From contig CANPXF010000005.1 of NCBI GenBank assembly GCA_947585745.1, positions 1-64,000 on the forward strand: 64,000 bases of DNA. The letters run 5' to 3'. This stretch comes from an uncultured Clostridia bacterium (GTDB lineage Bacteria; Bacillota; Clostridia; Oscillospirales; Acutalibacteraceae). The position numbers and the translations under genes were made by a program. Position 1 is the stretch's first letter, and the number at the start of each line of letters is the position of its first letter. Below the pieces are notes generated by a model. That model did not search any database. It had not been told where the DNA came from and worked only from the letters and a program-made list of their open reading frames with translations. This document shows positions 42,184 to 52,408 of this stretch, in pieces.

Positions 42184-43935
42184 TTAAAGAATTTCATCAA
42201 TTTTATTGTCAATTTCCTTGATGTAATCATCAAACATTTCAAGCTTGTTGTTAGGAATGTCATATTTCATCTTGTTAAGCTTGTCGAAAAGCCCCGATGA
42301 TAAAAGCTTGGAAATGGGAATTTCCTTGGCTATAACCTCTTTTGCTCTGTCGTAAAGATGTAATATAACGCCCATCATTTTCATCTGCTTTTCAAGCGGA
42401 ACGTAGGTATCGTCAGCGTGGAAAGCGTTTTGCTGGAGAAAACCGACTCTGATAATTCTGGCTGTTTCAATAACAAGCTTTTGGTCGTCGGGAAGAACGT
42501 CGGAGCCGATTAGCTTGACGATTTCCATAAGAGAGCTTTCTTCCTGTAAAAGCGCGGAAATTCTTTTTCTGTATTCCACAAATTCAGGACCTAAATGCTC
42601 GTTATACCAGGGGTCAATATCATTAAAATACTCGCTGTAGGAATCCATCCAGTTAATAGCGGGGTAGTGCCTTGCGTACGCTAAATTTTTATCCAAAGCC
42701 CAGAAACACCGAGTAAATCTCTTTGTATTCTGCGTAACAGGCTCCGAGAAGTCAGAACCCTGCGGTGAAACGGCTCCGATAATTGTTACCGAGCCGTTAT
42801 CGTGCGACAGCGTTTTAACTCTGCCCGCGCGCTCATAAAATTCCGCAAGACGGGAGGGAAGATACGCGGGGAAGCCTTCTTCCGCGGGCATTTCTTCAAG
42901 TCGTCCCGAAATTTCTCTGAGCGCTTCTGCCCATCTTGAGGTAGAATCCGCCATAATAGCGACATCATACCCCATATCACGGTAATATTCAGCAAGCGTA
43001 ATTCCCGTGTAAATTGATGCCTCACGGGCGGCAACAGGCATATTTGAGGTGTTGGCTATAAGTACGGTACGGTCAGTCATAGGTCTGCCCGATTTCGGGT
43101 CAATAAGCTCGGAGAACTCTTCAAGCACCTGCGACATTTCGTTGCCTCGCTCTCCGCATCCGACATATACGATTATATCTGCGTCGCACCATTTGGCGAG
43201 CTGATGCTGGTTCATAGTTTTTCCCGTACCGAATCCTCCCGGAATAGCCGCCGTACCGCCTTTAGCTACAGGAAACATCGTATCCATAACACGCTGACCT
43301 GTAATAAGCGGAACAGTAGTCGGAAGTCTGTCCTCAATAGGACGTGATGTTCGTATGGGCCACTTTTGGCAAAGAGTCAGATTATGCTCAATTCCGAGTT
43401 CATCTTTAAGTATTGCAATCGTGTCAAAAAGCCTGTATTCTCCGTCGGGTTTAACCTCTACAATTTCACCCGAAAGGGCGGGGGGAACCATAAGCCTGTG
43501 TTCAATAATCTCTGTTTCGGGAATAGTAGCGTATATCTCTCCGCCCGAAAGCCTGTCGCCTGCTTTAACCTTTAAGCTTACGTTCCAAAGCTTTTGGTCG
43601 TCTAATGCGTTAACCTGCGAGCCTCGGCTGATGAATGCGCCCGACTCCTCCTCGATAGCTTTAAGCGGACGTTCAATTCCGTCAAAAATATTATCTATTA
43701 TTCCCGGTCCGAGTAAAACATTCATCGGGTTGCCTGTTCCCGTAATAGGGTCGCCGGGCTTTAGCCCCGTTGTTTCCTCGTAAACCTGAACGGTTGTAAA
43801 TTCGTCGGTAACGCCTATAATCTCGCCTACGAGGTTTTCGTTTCCGACGTGAACCATTTCCATCATTTTAAATTCGGTCGGACCTTTAACTGTAATAACA
43901 GGTCCGTTAATCCCGTAGATTACATTATTTTCCAT
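42184..43935 (-). CDS. atpA: V-type ATP synthase subunit A
   Basis: 583 residues, the catalytic subunit. It has the P-loop PGGFGTGKT, the A-type non-homologous region (about 110-190), YVGCGERGNEM with the catalytic glutamate, and ADSTSRWAEALREISGRLEEMPAEEGFPAYL. Length and motifs match NtpA/AtpA of bacterial V/A-ATPases. Confidence 0.96.
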   Translation of the reverse strand: MENNVIYGINGPVITVKGPTEFKMMEMVHVGNENLVGEIIGVTDEFTTVQVYEETTGLKPGDPITGTGNPMNVLLGPGIIDNIFDGIERPLKAIEEESGAFISRGSQVNALDDQKLWNVSLKVKAGDRLSGGEIYATIPETEIIEHRLMVPPALSGEIVEVKPDGEYRLFDTIAILKDELGIEHNLTLCQKWPIRTSRPIEDRLPTTVPLITGQRVMDTMFPVAKGGTAAIPGGFGTGKTMNQHQLAKWCDADIIVYVGCGERGNEMSQVLEEFSELIDPKSGRPMTDRTVLIANTSNMPVAAREASIYTGITLAEYYRDMGYDVAIMADSTSRWAEALREISGRLEEMPAEEGFPAYLPSRLAEFYERAGRVKTLSHDNGSVTIIGAVSPQGSDFSEPVTQNTKRFTRCFWALDKNLAYARHYPAINWMDSYSEYFNDIDPWYNEHLGPEFVEYRKRISALLQEESSLMEIVKLIGSDVLPDDQKLVIETARIIRVGFLQQNAFHADDTYVPLEKQMKMMGVILHLYDRAKEVIAKEIPISKLLSSGLFDKLNKMKYDIPNNKLEMFDDYIKEIDNKIDEIL

Positions 43936-43953
43936 AGTTTCATCTCACTTAAT

Positions 43954-44547
43954 TCAGCTGATTTTTAAATCCGCGTTCTCAACAAACCAGTTTTTCTGGT
44001 TTTCAAGCTTGCTGTCAAGAGTATTGTCACAAACAAGCTGAAGCTTTTCACAATAGGCGCGAAGTCCTCCTATGCGGATTTCAATATCGCTTTCAACCTT
44101 AATATCCGAGGTGAATACAGCCTTAATCTCGTTTTCATATTTAAGGTCGTCTTTTTTAACATAAACAGTACAGCTGTTTTCCTTGAAAGTTTCAGAGATT
44201 TCTTTAGCGTAGGAAATAAGCTTATCCTTATACTGCGGTGAATTTGTATAATCCTCAAGCTTGTTTGACGCGCGTTTAAAGATTTCCTTTACCATATCGT
44301 CACGCTTTTTAAACAGTTTTCCCTGCGCCTCAAGGTTTTTAACGGCAAATTCGCCCGTTATTTCGGATTTTTTAGCGGAAAGATTTTTTTTAACAAATCT
44401 GTCGGCGTCCGCCTTACCCTTAGCCTGCGCTGATTTTACCGCTTCTGATTTTTTACTCTCAATCTCCGATATAATTTTGGCTCTTTCTTCTTCGTTATAT
44501 TTTTTAACAGCGCTTAAAAAATTGTCTGCTTTACTATCATTTTTCAT
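43954..44547 (-). CDS. atpE: V-type ATP synthase subunit E
   Basis: 197 residues: an N-terminal charged helix (KKYNEEERAKIISEIESKKSEAVKSAQAK) forming the peripheral stalk and a compact C-terminal domain ending in GLRAYCEKLQLVCDNTLDSKLE, the E-subunit pattern. It pairs with subunit H/G. Confidence 0.88.
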   Translation of the reverse strand: MKNDSKADNFLSAVKKYNEEERAKIISEIESKKSEAVKSAQAKGKADADRFVKKNLSAKKSEITGEFAVKNLEAQGKLFKKRDDMVKEIFKRASNKLEDYTNSPQYKDKLISYAKEISETFKENSCTVYVKKDDLKYENEIKAVFTSDIKVESDIEIRIGGLRAYCEKLQLVCDNTLDSKLENQKNWFVENADLKIS

Positions 44548-44561
44548 AATTGTAACCTCGT

Positions 44562-44870
44562 TTACAGCTTAACTCCGATTGCTTCCTGAACGTATTTTGT
44601 AATACTGTCCGCAGTTCTCCCGTTTCCGTGACGGTCGGGAATCTCTACAATAAGCGGACGCTTTCTGTTAAGCTTTAAATCATATATAAGGTCGGGGCAT
44701 TTAGAAACTAAGGTTTCCGTCATAAGAACTACCGCGATTTCGGGATTGTCCATAGCCTTTAAAAGCTCCTCACGGATATGCTTATCCGAATGTACGACAA
44801 CTCCTTCAATGCCCGCAAGCCTCATTCCCATTTGCGTATCGACATTATCGCTTATAAGATAGTATTTCAT
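44562..44870 (-). CDS. atpF: V-type ATP synthase subunit F
   Basis: 102 residues. Rossmann-like subunit F: YYLISDNVDTQMGMRLAGIEGV, VVLMTETL, PLIVEIPD. It binds the central stalk with D. Confidence 0.9.
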   Translation of the reverse strand: MKYYLISDNVDTQMGMRLAGIEGVVVHSDKHIREELLKAMDNPEIAVVLMTETLVSKCPDLIYDLKLNRKRPLIVEIPDRHGNGRTADSITKYVQEAIGVKL

Positions 44871-44872
44871 AA

Positions 44873-45298
44873 TTAACCGTTAAGAATAAGGATAGAAATA
44901 AGCATACCGTAAAGCGCGATACCTTCACCGAGCGCAACGAAGATAATAGCTTTACCGAAGTTTTTCGGGTCCTCAGCGGCAGCTCCTATAGCGGCAGGAG
45001 CGCCGTGTCCAACCGCGATACCGCCTCCTATGCAGGCGATACCTGTCGAAAGACCTGCGCCGAGATACTGTAAACCCTTTGCGATAGGGTCAAGAGCGGA
45101 AGCGGCGCCCGCTTCTCCCACAGCTCCTACGGCGAGAGGACAAACAAGGCAAAAAGCCGCGACAGCGCCGAATGAGAGGAACTGAAGTAACATAGAACGT
45201 TTAGCGTTTCTGCCTTTTGCGAAAGTTTTAGTGGCAAGTACCACGGAAAGAATTAAAAATACAACGGGAACAATAAGTAAAATCGAATTAAAAATCAT
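44873..45298 (-). CDS. atpK: V-type ATP synthase subunit K (membrane ring)
   Basis: 141 residues with four membrane helices, i.e. a double hairpin as in Enterococcus NtpK. Only the second hairpin has the ion-binding carboxylate (ALGEGIALYGML); the first has none, as expected. GIACIGGGIAVGHGAPAAIG is the ring-packing helix. Whether H+ or Na+ is pumped cannot be decided securely from the residues seen. Confidence 0.92.
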   Translation of the reverse strand: MIFNSILLIVPVVFLILSVVLATKTFAKGRNAKRSMLLQFLSFGAVAAFCLVCPLAVGAVGEAGAASALDPIAKGLQYLGAGLSTGIACIGGGIAVGHGAPAAIGAAAEDPKNFGKAIIFVALGEGIALYGMLISILILNG

Positions 45299-45319
45299 AA
45301 TAAACCTCCAATATAAAAA

Positions 45320-47260
45320 TTAATTTCTAACTAAATTAAGTCTGACAGGCTCGTATGGTCTGCCTTCTCCCGAATAGAAACGACTGAACATTTCGTAATA
45401 TTCAAGACGCAGTACCTGAATTGATACCAAAAGCGCTTCAAGCGCGCATACGAGTCCGTTTCCTATGATTACGACAGGAATGTAGGCGATAGGACCTGCC
45501 GTATCGGCAAGAGTAAATACAACCTGCATCATACCCGCGTGGACAAGCACAAATGCCGCGACTCTTAAAAAGCTCATAGTATTTGAAACGTAGCTTAAAA
45601 TAACCTCTATTGATTCAAATACGTTTTCAAGAATAAAGTTGCCCCAGCTTTCGGGCGCCCATTCGGGGTCGCCGTCAACAAGCTTAGAGAGCGGTTCCCT
45701 GAGGAAAATAAGTATAAACATAACCGCGATTACTATTATATAGGGGATGCTGAAAAGGTTAATACCGAACATCATCATTCCGATTAATCCCGCGCAAATC
45801 ATCGCGTAAAATATAAGTCCGCAGATTCCGCTCGTATCAAATATCATTTTCCCTATATTTTTCTGTCTTATCGAGGTGTAGATATTCAGAAGCATAGCCG
45901 TGCAAAGCAACGCCATACCTATTCCCACGGCAATAAACAGAATGTTGTTTGTAAATGAGGAGGACATTACTTCAATCGGTTTTTCCTCCATATTAAGACC
46001 TCTGTAGAACCAGTCCATAGCGTTTTCATATCCGAAAACACTTCCGTAAACCGCTCCGAAAATCATACCTGAAAATCCGCACGGCAAGAGAATTTTACCG
46101 ATAGGCATTCTTTTTAGGAACCACATAAGCGCTCCGGCAATCATTACGCAAAAACCGTGTCCGACGTCACCGAACATTATTCCGAACAGCAAAACGTAAG
46201 TAAAGGCGATAAACGCCGTCGGGTCAATTTCCCTGTACTTCGGCACACCGTACATTTCAGTGTAAAATTGGAACGGGCGCGTAAGGAAAAAGTTTTTAAG
46301 TTTTACGGGAGGGGACAGTTGAAGCTCGTCGTTTCCGTTTGAAACGCTTACCTCCACGCTTTCGATACTCTGTAAATTGTTTTTAAGCTTTTTAGACTGT
46401 CCTTCGGGAACCCAGCCCGTCAGGCAAAAGCTTTTGCCTCTTTCCATTGCGTGGGTTTTAATCGAAAAGAAAAGGTTGTATTCAGCCGCTTTGGTGTAGT
46501 AGCTTAAAATTTTCTTTTCCTTCTCATCTGCAAAATCTTTAATTTTGCTGTTGATTTGCTCGAGATTGTTTTTTAGCTTTTCAATATCGGAGTTAAGCCT
46601 TTTGTAACGCTTTTCGGGAGCCTCATCCATAGTCGCGAAGGAGCTCTTCTCGAAATACAGTCTGGAGAAAATCCTTTCTGCCTTTTCGTATTGGGTTAAA
46701 GGCACAAAGTAAACTCCCCATATATAGGTTCCTTCCTCGGAGCAGGGAATAAACTCGATAAAATCAGTGTTATAGTTTTCTGTGCCGAGCTTATCGACGT
46801 TTTCTTTAGGCATACGTCCGAAAACCGCTTTGACGTATTCCATTTCAAGCAATTCTTCTATGTTGCGGTCAATGGAAACAAAATGGCTCGTTTCTTCTCT
46901 TGCGCGTTTACACTCGTTGTATTCCTGCTGGAGTTTTGCTTTCTTTTTCTCTAATTTATCAACCTTTTCAATAAGATTTTCTGAATAGCGGTCAATAGTC
47001 TCAAAATCAGGCGCGAATTTCTTTTTTGTGCGGATATATCTCGGCTCAATTCCGAGTGTTCTCATCGCGTTTGAAATTCTTGAAACAGGCTCGCCGTACT
47101 TATTCTGACTGCTTACTCTTACAAAACCGCGCGTGTCGGAATAAAAATTGCTTACTTCGTCAGGCTGAAAAACCTTTGATTTTCCAAGCGTCATAACAAC
47201 GTTGTCAAGCGCGTCCGTATGTCCGATAATACTGAAAGCTTTTATGTTTTCAACACTCAA
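45320..47260 (-). CDS. atpI: V-type ATP synthase subunit I
   Basis: 646 residues. A cytoplasmic N-terminal half with coiled coils (about 1-330) and a C-terminal half with seven to eight helices. PTAFIAFTYVLLFGIMFGDVGHG and the late SFLRVAAFVLVHAGM are the hallmark of the stator a/I subunit that forms the ion half-channels. The gene follows subunit C by 29 bases. Confidence 0.94.
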   Translation of the reverse strand: MSVENIKAFSIIGHTDALDNVVMTLGKSKVFQPDEVSNFYSDTRGFVRVSSQNKYGEPVSRISNAMRTLGIEPRYIRTKKKFAPDFETIDRYSENLIEKVDKLEKKKAKLQQEYNECKRAREETSHFVSIDRNIEELLEMEYVKAVFGRMPKENVDKLGTENYNTDFIEFIPCSEEGTYIWGVYFVPLTQYEKAERIFSRLYFEKSSFATMDEAPEKRYKRLNSDIEKLKNNLEQINSKIKDFADEKEKKILSYYTKAAEYNLFFSIKTHAMERGKSFCLTGWVPEGQSKKLKNNLQSIESVEVSVSNGNDELQLSPPVKLKNFFLTRPFQFYTEMYGVPKYREIDPTAFIAFTYVLLFGIMFGDVGHGFCVMIAGALMWFLKRMPIGKILLPCGFSGMIFGAVYGSVFGYENAMDWFYRGLNMEEKPIEVMSSSFTNNILFIAVGIGMALLCTAMLLNIYTSIRQKNIGKMIFDTSGICGLIFYAMICAGLIGMMMFGINLFSIPYIIVIAVMFILIFLREPLSKLVDGDPEWAPESWGNFILENVFESIEVILSYVSNTMSFLRVAAFVLVHAGMMQVVFTLADTAGPIAYIPVVIIGNGLVCALEALLVSIQVLRLEYYEMFSRFYSGEGRPYEPVRLNLVRN

Positions 47261-47289
47261 GTCAAATCACCTCCTTTTAGAGTTTTATA

Positions 47290-48324
47290 TCAATAAATGA
47301 GTAATGGTTCAATCATACTTCTGTCCACATTATATCTTACTCCCTCAATAATACAAATCAGGTTGTGCAGTTCAATTTCACAAAGAGTAATGTATGACAT
47401 CATAACTGTTGCGGGACTGTCCGAAAAGTACATATTATGCTTAGCTTTATTAAATTTAACAGTAAGCTCAAGCACATCTATATTTTCAAATTCAAATTTG
47501 TCAATTAATTTGCCTGAGCGTGTGGAGGACATAATGCCGTAAACCGACTGAGGGTCCTCCGCCTCGCACATATTTTGAATAACTTTCGCTTTAAGATTTC
47601 CGAAGGGAAGAATATATTTTTGGACTGTTTTGCTGTCAGTGTTATAAAAATTCTTTAAACGAATTATATTAAGGAAGTTTCTATAGTCGATAATCGTATT
47701 AAAAAGCTCCTTCAGTTCCTCTTTTTCAGTGGCGTCTGTTTTTTCAATCGCCTCGAAAAGCTCAGAATAGAGTTTGGTGTATAGTCTGTTTTCTATCTCG
47801 GGAATAGGAATTGCTGAGCTTTCTTTAATATCATATTCATTTAAAACAGCCTCGTAGCTTGTGTTTTTGATAGCCTGTAAAAATTGCTCGTAGTTTTCCG
47901 CCTTAGCTAAAATATTAAGGTCAATTGAAGTTTTTTTCGCGATATGAGCAGGTACGGTAAAGTTGTATTCCTGCTTTTCCTTTGAATTAAGAAGCGTTAA
48001 AATCCGTATAATCTCGTCTATCTCGGTTTTGTGCGCTATATACTGCGAAAAATCCTCTCCCACACTAAGCTCGTAACGGCATATAGTATCAAATTCATTT
48101 GTGACATACTGTCTTAAAAGGCTTTCAAAAAGACCTCTGTGAATACCTCTCTCGTTTGCCTCTCCGAACGCGTTTATATAGTGTGTATTCGATTTTAAAT
48201 ATGTCATTACGTCGGTAACGTTATCGCAGTCCAGAAGCGCTTTATAATCCTTGCCTTTAAGACGTTTTCCGTATTTGGCTTTCGCGCGCGTTAAAACCGC
48301 ATAGCTCGTATCTGACATATACAC
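47290..48324 (-). CDS. atpC: V-type ATP synthase subunit C
   Basis: 344 residues, helical. It connects the central stalk to the ring (V_ATPase d/C family). Patterns: RAKAKYGKRLKGKDYKALL and late LYTKLYSELFEAI and IIDYRNFLNIIRLKNF. Position next to subunit I supports the call. Confidence 0.9.
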   Translation of the reverse strand: MYMSDTSYAVLTRAKAKYGKRLKGKDYKALLDCDNVTDVMTYLKSNTHYINAFGEANERGIHRGLFESLLRQYVTNEFDTICRYELSVGEDFSQYIAHKTEIDEIIRILTLLNSKEKQEYNFTVPAHIAKKTSIDLNILAKAENYEQFLQAIKNTSYEAVLNEYDIKESSAIPIPEIENRLYTKLYSELFEAIEKTDATEKEELKELFNTIIDYRNFLNIIRLKNFYNTDSKTVQKYILPFGNLKAKVIQNMCEAEDPQSVYGIMSSTRSGKLIDKFEFENIDVLELTVKFNKAKHNMYFSDSPATVMMSYITLCEIELHNLICIIEGVRYNVDRSMIEPLLIY

Positions 48325-48349
48325 ACCGCCTTTCCCTTAGCGTGAATAA

Positions 48350-48658
48350 TTAAGATAAAACGTTTTTTACTATGGTTTCAACCCAGGTGTCAGAGTTATC
48401 GTCAAATTTTTTCTGTAGCTTTTTTGCTGACTCAAGGCGTTTTTTCTCATTTTTCTCAAAGCTTTTCTGACTTTCGTTCTTGATAATTTCGCTTTGCTTT
48501 TCAACCTCCGCTTTGGCGTCAGCCATACATTTATCATATATTTCCTTTGTTTCTTTAGATATTTCTTTTTCAAGTTTTTCTTTCTGTCTTTTGGTTTCCT
48601 CGCTGTAAATTTTCGCCTGTTCTTCAATATCTACAAGCTTTTTAATTACATCTTTCAT
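48350..48658 (-). CDS. V-type ATP synthase subunit H/G (peripheral stalk)
   Basis: 102 residues, almost entirely a charged coiled coil with regular heptads (VDIEEQAKIYSEETKRQKEKLEKEI), as in AhaH/NtpF peripheral-stalk subunits that pair with subunit E. First gene of the operon. Confidence 0.78.
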   Translation of the reverse strand: MKDVIKKLVDIEEQAKIYSEETKRQKEKLEKEISKETKEIYDKCMADAKAEVEKQSEIIKNESQKSFEKNEKKRLESAKKLQKKFDDNSDTWVETIVKNVLS

Positions 48659-48673
48659 AAGAAATAACCTCCG

Positions 48674-50035
48674 TCAGTTTTTAAGCGATTGAAGCGGTGC
48701 GGGAAGCCGTCCGCCTCTGTTTATAAATTTGCTCGGGTCGCCCTCTCTTATCGGCATAACGGGCCCAGTTCCCAAAAGACCGCCAAAGCTGAGTTCATCT
48801 CCTGCTTTTTTCCCGATAGCGGGGATAAGGCGGACTGCTGTAGTTTTGGAATTTACCATACCAATCGCCGCCTCATCAGCTATTATCGCCGAAATTGTTT
48901 CGGGAGTAATATCACCGGGGACAACAATCATATCGAGCCCCACAGAGCAAACGGCAGTCATACATTCAAGCTTGGTAATATCGAGCGTTCCTCTTTTGGC
49001 GGCGGCAATCATACCCGCGTCCTCGCTTACGGGAATAAACGCGCCCGAAAGTCCGCCAACGTGCGACGAGGCCATAACACCGCCCTTTTTAACAGCGTCA
49101 TTTAAAAGCGCAAGCGCCGCGGTAGTTCCGTGGCATCCACAGCTTTCGAGTCCCATTTCCTCAAGAATATATGCTACGCTGTCGCCGACCGCGGGAGTGG
49201 GAGCGAGGGAGAGGTCAACAATTCCGAATGGAACGCAAAGTCTTTTTGATGCTTCTCTCGCAACTAACTGTCCCATTCTTGTTATTTTAAACGCGGTCTT
49301 TTTAATCATATCCGCAATTTCGTCTATACTCTTATCTGCGCCGTCTTTAGCCAAAACGGCTCTTACAACGCCGGGACCCGAAACGCCTACGTTTATTACG
49401 CAGTCCGCCTCGCCCGTACCGTGAAAAGCTCCTGCCATAAACGGATTATCCTCGGGAGCGTTGCAGAAAACTACAAGCTTTGCCGCTCCGATGCAATCCC
49501 TGTCTGCGGTTTTTTCCGCGGTGAGTTTTACGATTTTACCCATCATTTTAACCGCGTCCATATTAAGTCCTGCTTTTGTTGAACCAATGTTAACAGAGGA
49601 GCAAACTCTTTCGGTTTGGTCCAAAGCCTCAGGTATACTGTCAATTACAGCGTAATCTCCCGATGAAAAGCCCTTTTGAACCAAAGCGGAGTAACCGCCG
49701 ATAAAGTTAACGCCGAGGTTATGAGCCGCTTTGTCGAGAGCCTTTGCGAATTTTACAACATTTTTACTCTGGCACGGAGCCGCAATCATACCTATAGGGC
49801 TGACGGAAATTCTTTTGTTTATAATAGGAATACCGTACTGCTTTTCTATATCTTCTCCTGTTTTGACGAGGTCCTGAGCGTATCTGCAAACCTTATCGTA
49901 AACCTTACCGCTCGCTTTATCAATATTCTCGTCCATACAGTCGAGCAACGAAATACCCATTGTAATTGTTCTTACGTCAAGGTTTTCGTTATCTATCATA
50001 TTAATTGTTTCAAGAATATCTTTTGTTTCCAACAT
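48674..50035 (-). CDS. UPF0210 (DUF711) family protein
   Basis: 453 residues of the PFL-like UPF0210 family: [17 protein letters not shown] at the start, [67 protein letters not shown]. The fold is related to pyruvate formate-lyase-type barrels but the activity is unknown. It forms a conserved pair with the ACT-domain gene before it. Confidence 0.88.
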   Translation of the reverse strand: MLETKDILETINMIDNENLDVRTITMGISLLDCMDENIDKASGKVYDKVCRYAQDLVKTGEDIEKQYGIPIINKRISVSPIGMIAAPCQSKNVVKFAKALDKAAHNLGVNFIGGYSALVQKGFSSGDYAVIDSIPEALDQTERVCSSVNIGSTKAGLNMDAVKMMGKIVKLTAEKTADRDCIGAAKLVVFCNAPEDNPFMAGAFHGTGEADCVINVGVSGPGVVRAVLAKDGADKSIDEIADMIKKTAFKITRMGQLVAREASKRLCVPFGIVDLSLAPTPAVGDSVAYILEEMGLESCGCHGTTAALALLNDAVKKGGVMASSHVGGLSGAFIPVSEDAGMIAAAKRGTLDITKLECMTAVCSVGLDMIVVPGDITPETISAIIADEAAIGMVNSKTTAVRLIPAIGKKAGDELSFGGLLGTGPVMPIREGDPSKFINRGGRLPAPLQSLKN

Positions 50036-50055
50036 AACGGTTTAATCCTCTCAAC

Positions 50056-50322
50056 TCAAATCTTATGCATACTGTTAAAGATGTCCTCGTGCATAACGTG
50101 GATTTTGGTACAGGTTTCTTCTCCTACCTTATCGAGTTTTTCTCTTAAAACGTCAAGTCCCATACTCTTATCAATTTCAACCATCATTGTCATAGCGAAC
50201 ATATCCTTCAAAACGCTCTGCGTAACCTCGACAATGTTAACATCAGCGTCAGCGCAGGCGGTAGATACTTTAGCAAGTATACCGACAGAGTCCTTGCCTA
50301 TTACCGTAATAATCGCTTTCAT
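50056..50322 (-). CDS. ACT-domain protein (UPF0237)
   Basis: 88 residues from the ATG at 50322; an upstream in-frame ATG would contain the GGGAGGAC ribosome binding site. It is a single ACT-like domain (MKAIITVIGKDSVGILAKVSTACADADVNIVE) with a C-terminal extension. ACT domains sense small ligands, often amino acids. Members of this family sit next to UPF0210 genes, as here. Confidence 0.88.
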   Translation of the reverse strand: MKAIITVIGKDSVGILAKVSTACADADVNIVEVTQSVLKDMFAMTMMVEIDKSMGLDVLREKLDKVGEETCTKIHVMHEDIFNSMHKI

Positions 50323-50555
50323 TTTTTGTCCTCCCAATAAAAGTTTTTGAGGATATTTATAAGCTTAGCTTAAATTGCTAAACCAAAATCTGCGCATATT
50401 CTGCGCTTTACTGTATAAATACAACTTATTATTTTACTATATTATTTGAATTTTTGCAAATTGTTATTGAAAAATATATTTATTGAAAATGTTATAATGT
50501 ATATTATGTTTGCATATAGGATAGAATTATGATATATTTTATCGTAGGTGATATT

Positions 50556-51383
50556 ATGAAGATTATATGTGATACCCACGTTCATTCGGAAAATTCCTTT
50601 GACGGTGAAAGCTCTGTTTCAGATATTTGCAACAGCGCCGTGGAAAAGGGAATAAATACCGTAACGATTACCGACCATATGGAGGCGCCCGAAATTCGTT
50701 TCGGCGATAAGAGCATTTATGGAAACGCAAAAAAAATGATAGGTAAATCCGTATCCGATGTAGAAGAAACAGCGTCGAAATTTGACGGTAAGGTTAAGCT
50801 TTTAAAAGGAATGGAGCTCGGAGAGCCTATGCACTTTCCAAAGCTGACAAAAAAGGCTTTGGAAATTTCGGATTTTGATTTTATCCTTGCGTCCGTACAC
50901 AATCTGAAGGATACGGAAGATTTTTACTATCTTGAATACACCGAAGAGAATATCGGCAGTTTGCTGAAAAGCTATTTTGAGGAGCTTTTGGATACTGCGT
51001 TAAACGCTGATTTTGACAGCCTTGCCCATTTAACGTATCCTCTGCGCTATATTTATGAGAGAACGGATATAAAACCCGACCTCGAAAGCTACGGCGAGAT
51101 AATCGACGCGATTTTTAAAGCTCTTATAAACAGAGAAAAATCGCTCGAAATTAACACCTCGGGGCTTTTTAAGCCGATAAAAACAACCTTGCCCGATATT
51201 AATTTAGTCAGGCGTTTCAAGGAGCTCGGCGGAAAATATGTAACAATCGGAAGTGACGCGCACAATTGCAAAGACCTCGGCAAGGGAGTAGAAAAGGGAA
51301 TTGAGATTGCAAAAATATGCGGTTTTGACCATTACACGATTTATGAAAAACGCGAGCCGAAATTGATTGAAATTTGGTATTAA
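50556..51383 (+). CDS. PHP-domain histidinol-phosphatase family protein
   Basis: 275 residues from the ATG at 50556. PHP metal-binding motifs are present: DTHVHSENSFDGESS, TITDHME, LLKGMELGEP, FILASVHNLKD and ITIGSDAHNCKDLGKGVE. These match HisJ/HisK-type histidinol phosphatases, but no his genes are nearby, so a broader phosphoesterase role is possible. Confidence 0.82.
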   Translation: MKIICDTHVHSENSFDGESSVSDICNSAVEKGINTVTITDHMEAPEIRFGDKSIYGNAKKMIGKSVSDVEETASKFDGKVKLLKGMELGEPMHFPKLTKKALEISDFDFILASVHNLKDTEDFYYLEYTEENIGSLLKSYFEELLDTALNADFDSLAHLTYPLRYIYERTDIKPDLESYGEIIDAIFKALINREKSLEINTSGLFKPIKTTLPDINLVRRFKELGGKYVTIGSDAHNCKDLGKGVEKGIEIAKICGFDHYTIYEKREPKLIEIWY

Positions 51384-51400
51384 TTAAAAATATTACAATA

Positions 51401-51440
51401 AAAAGGGCAATGAAGCGGAAAGCTCCATTGCCTTTCGTTG
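51401..51440. terminator. convergent terminator between the PHP gene and galU
   Basis: AAGGGCAATG/CATTGCCTTT stem with an inner AAGC/GCTT pairing. Confidence 0.7.
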
Positions 51441-51530
51441 TTGCAAAAATTATAGCACTATAAAAAATAATTTTCAAGCAATTTTCAAGCAAATTTTTTA
51501 ACTTTTAAAAAATAGTCGATTTTATCAAAA

Positions 51531-52406
51531 TTATAGCTCTTTAGCAAGTTTTTTTATATATTCTTTCAGCTCGTTTTTTGTTTCTGGGTGTTTTAATCCC
51601 ATATCAATATTAGCTTTAAGAACTCCGAATTTATTGCCCATATCAAAGCGGTTTCCGACTAATTCAACGGCAGTCATACCCTTTGTAACGGCAATCTCTT
51701 TCATAGCGTCGGTAAGCTGAATTTCATTACCCGCGCCGGGTTTTGTCCTTTCCAAAATCTCGAAAATGTTCGGCGGCAGGACAACTCTGTCCGTAATGGA
51801 ATAGAGTGATAAAACGTCTTCTTTCCTTTGAGGCTTTTCAACCATATCCGTACATTTGAAAACATTATCGTGAATATTTTCAACTTTAAGCGAGCCGTAT
51901 TTATGGATTTCACTTTCCAAAACCTTTGTAACTCCGAGTACGCCCTCGCCGAACTCGCCGTAAGCGTCAATAAGCTGTTTTATCGCGGGAGTACCGTCGC
52001 AGTCTATAACTCCGTCTCCGAAAAGTACCGCGAACGGTTCGTTACCTACGAAAGCCTTTGCTTTAAGTACGGCGTGGCCTAAGCCTTTCATTTCCTTTTG
52101 GCGGATAAATGTAATGTCCGCTAAATTCGCGATTTCGTGAATTTGTTTTAAAAAATCATCTTTACCGCCTTTTTTAAGCGTAGCTTCAAGCTCCGGCGAA
52201 TAGTCGAAATGGTCCTCGATAATTCCCTTACCGCGGTTTGTGATAATCAGAATATCCGTAATTCCCGCGTTTACTGCCTCCTCGACAATGTATTGAATTG
52301 TCGGCTTGTCCACAATAGGGAACATTTCCTTTGGCATACTTTTTGTCGCGGGGAGTACTCTTGTGCCGAAACCGGCGGCAGGGATAACGGCCTTTCTTAT
52401 TTTCAT
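51531..52406 (-). CDS. galU: UTP-glucose-1-phosphate uridylyltransferase
   Basis: 291 residues from the ATG at 52406, which has AGGAGG nine bases upstream (the ATG at 52412 is too close). The nucleotidyltransferase start AAGFGTRVLPATKSMPKEM is followed by KPTIQYIVEEAVNAGI, FGDGVIDC, and KPGAGNEIQLTDAM. It makes UDP-glucose for glycogen-free envelope sugars. It nearly overlaps the zinc-ribbon gene before it. Confidence 0.95.
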   Translation of the reverse strand: MKIRKAVIPAAGFGTRVLPATKSMPKEMFPIVDKPTIQYIVEEAVNAGITDILIITNRGKGIIEDHFDYSPELEATLKKGGKDDFLKQIHEIANLADITFIRQKEMKGLGHAVLKAKAFVGNEPFAVLFGDGVIDCDGTPAIKQLIDAYGEFGEGVLGVTKVLESEIHKYGSLKVENIHDNVFKCTDMVEKPQRKEDVLSLYSITDRVVLPPNIFEILERTKPGAGNEIQLTDAMKEIAVTKGMTAVELVGNRFDMGNKFGVLKANIDMGLKHPETKNELKEYIKKLAKEL

Positions 52407-52408
52407 AT

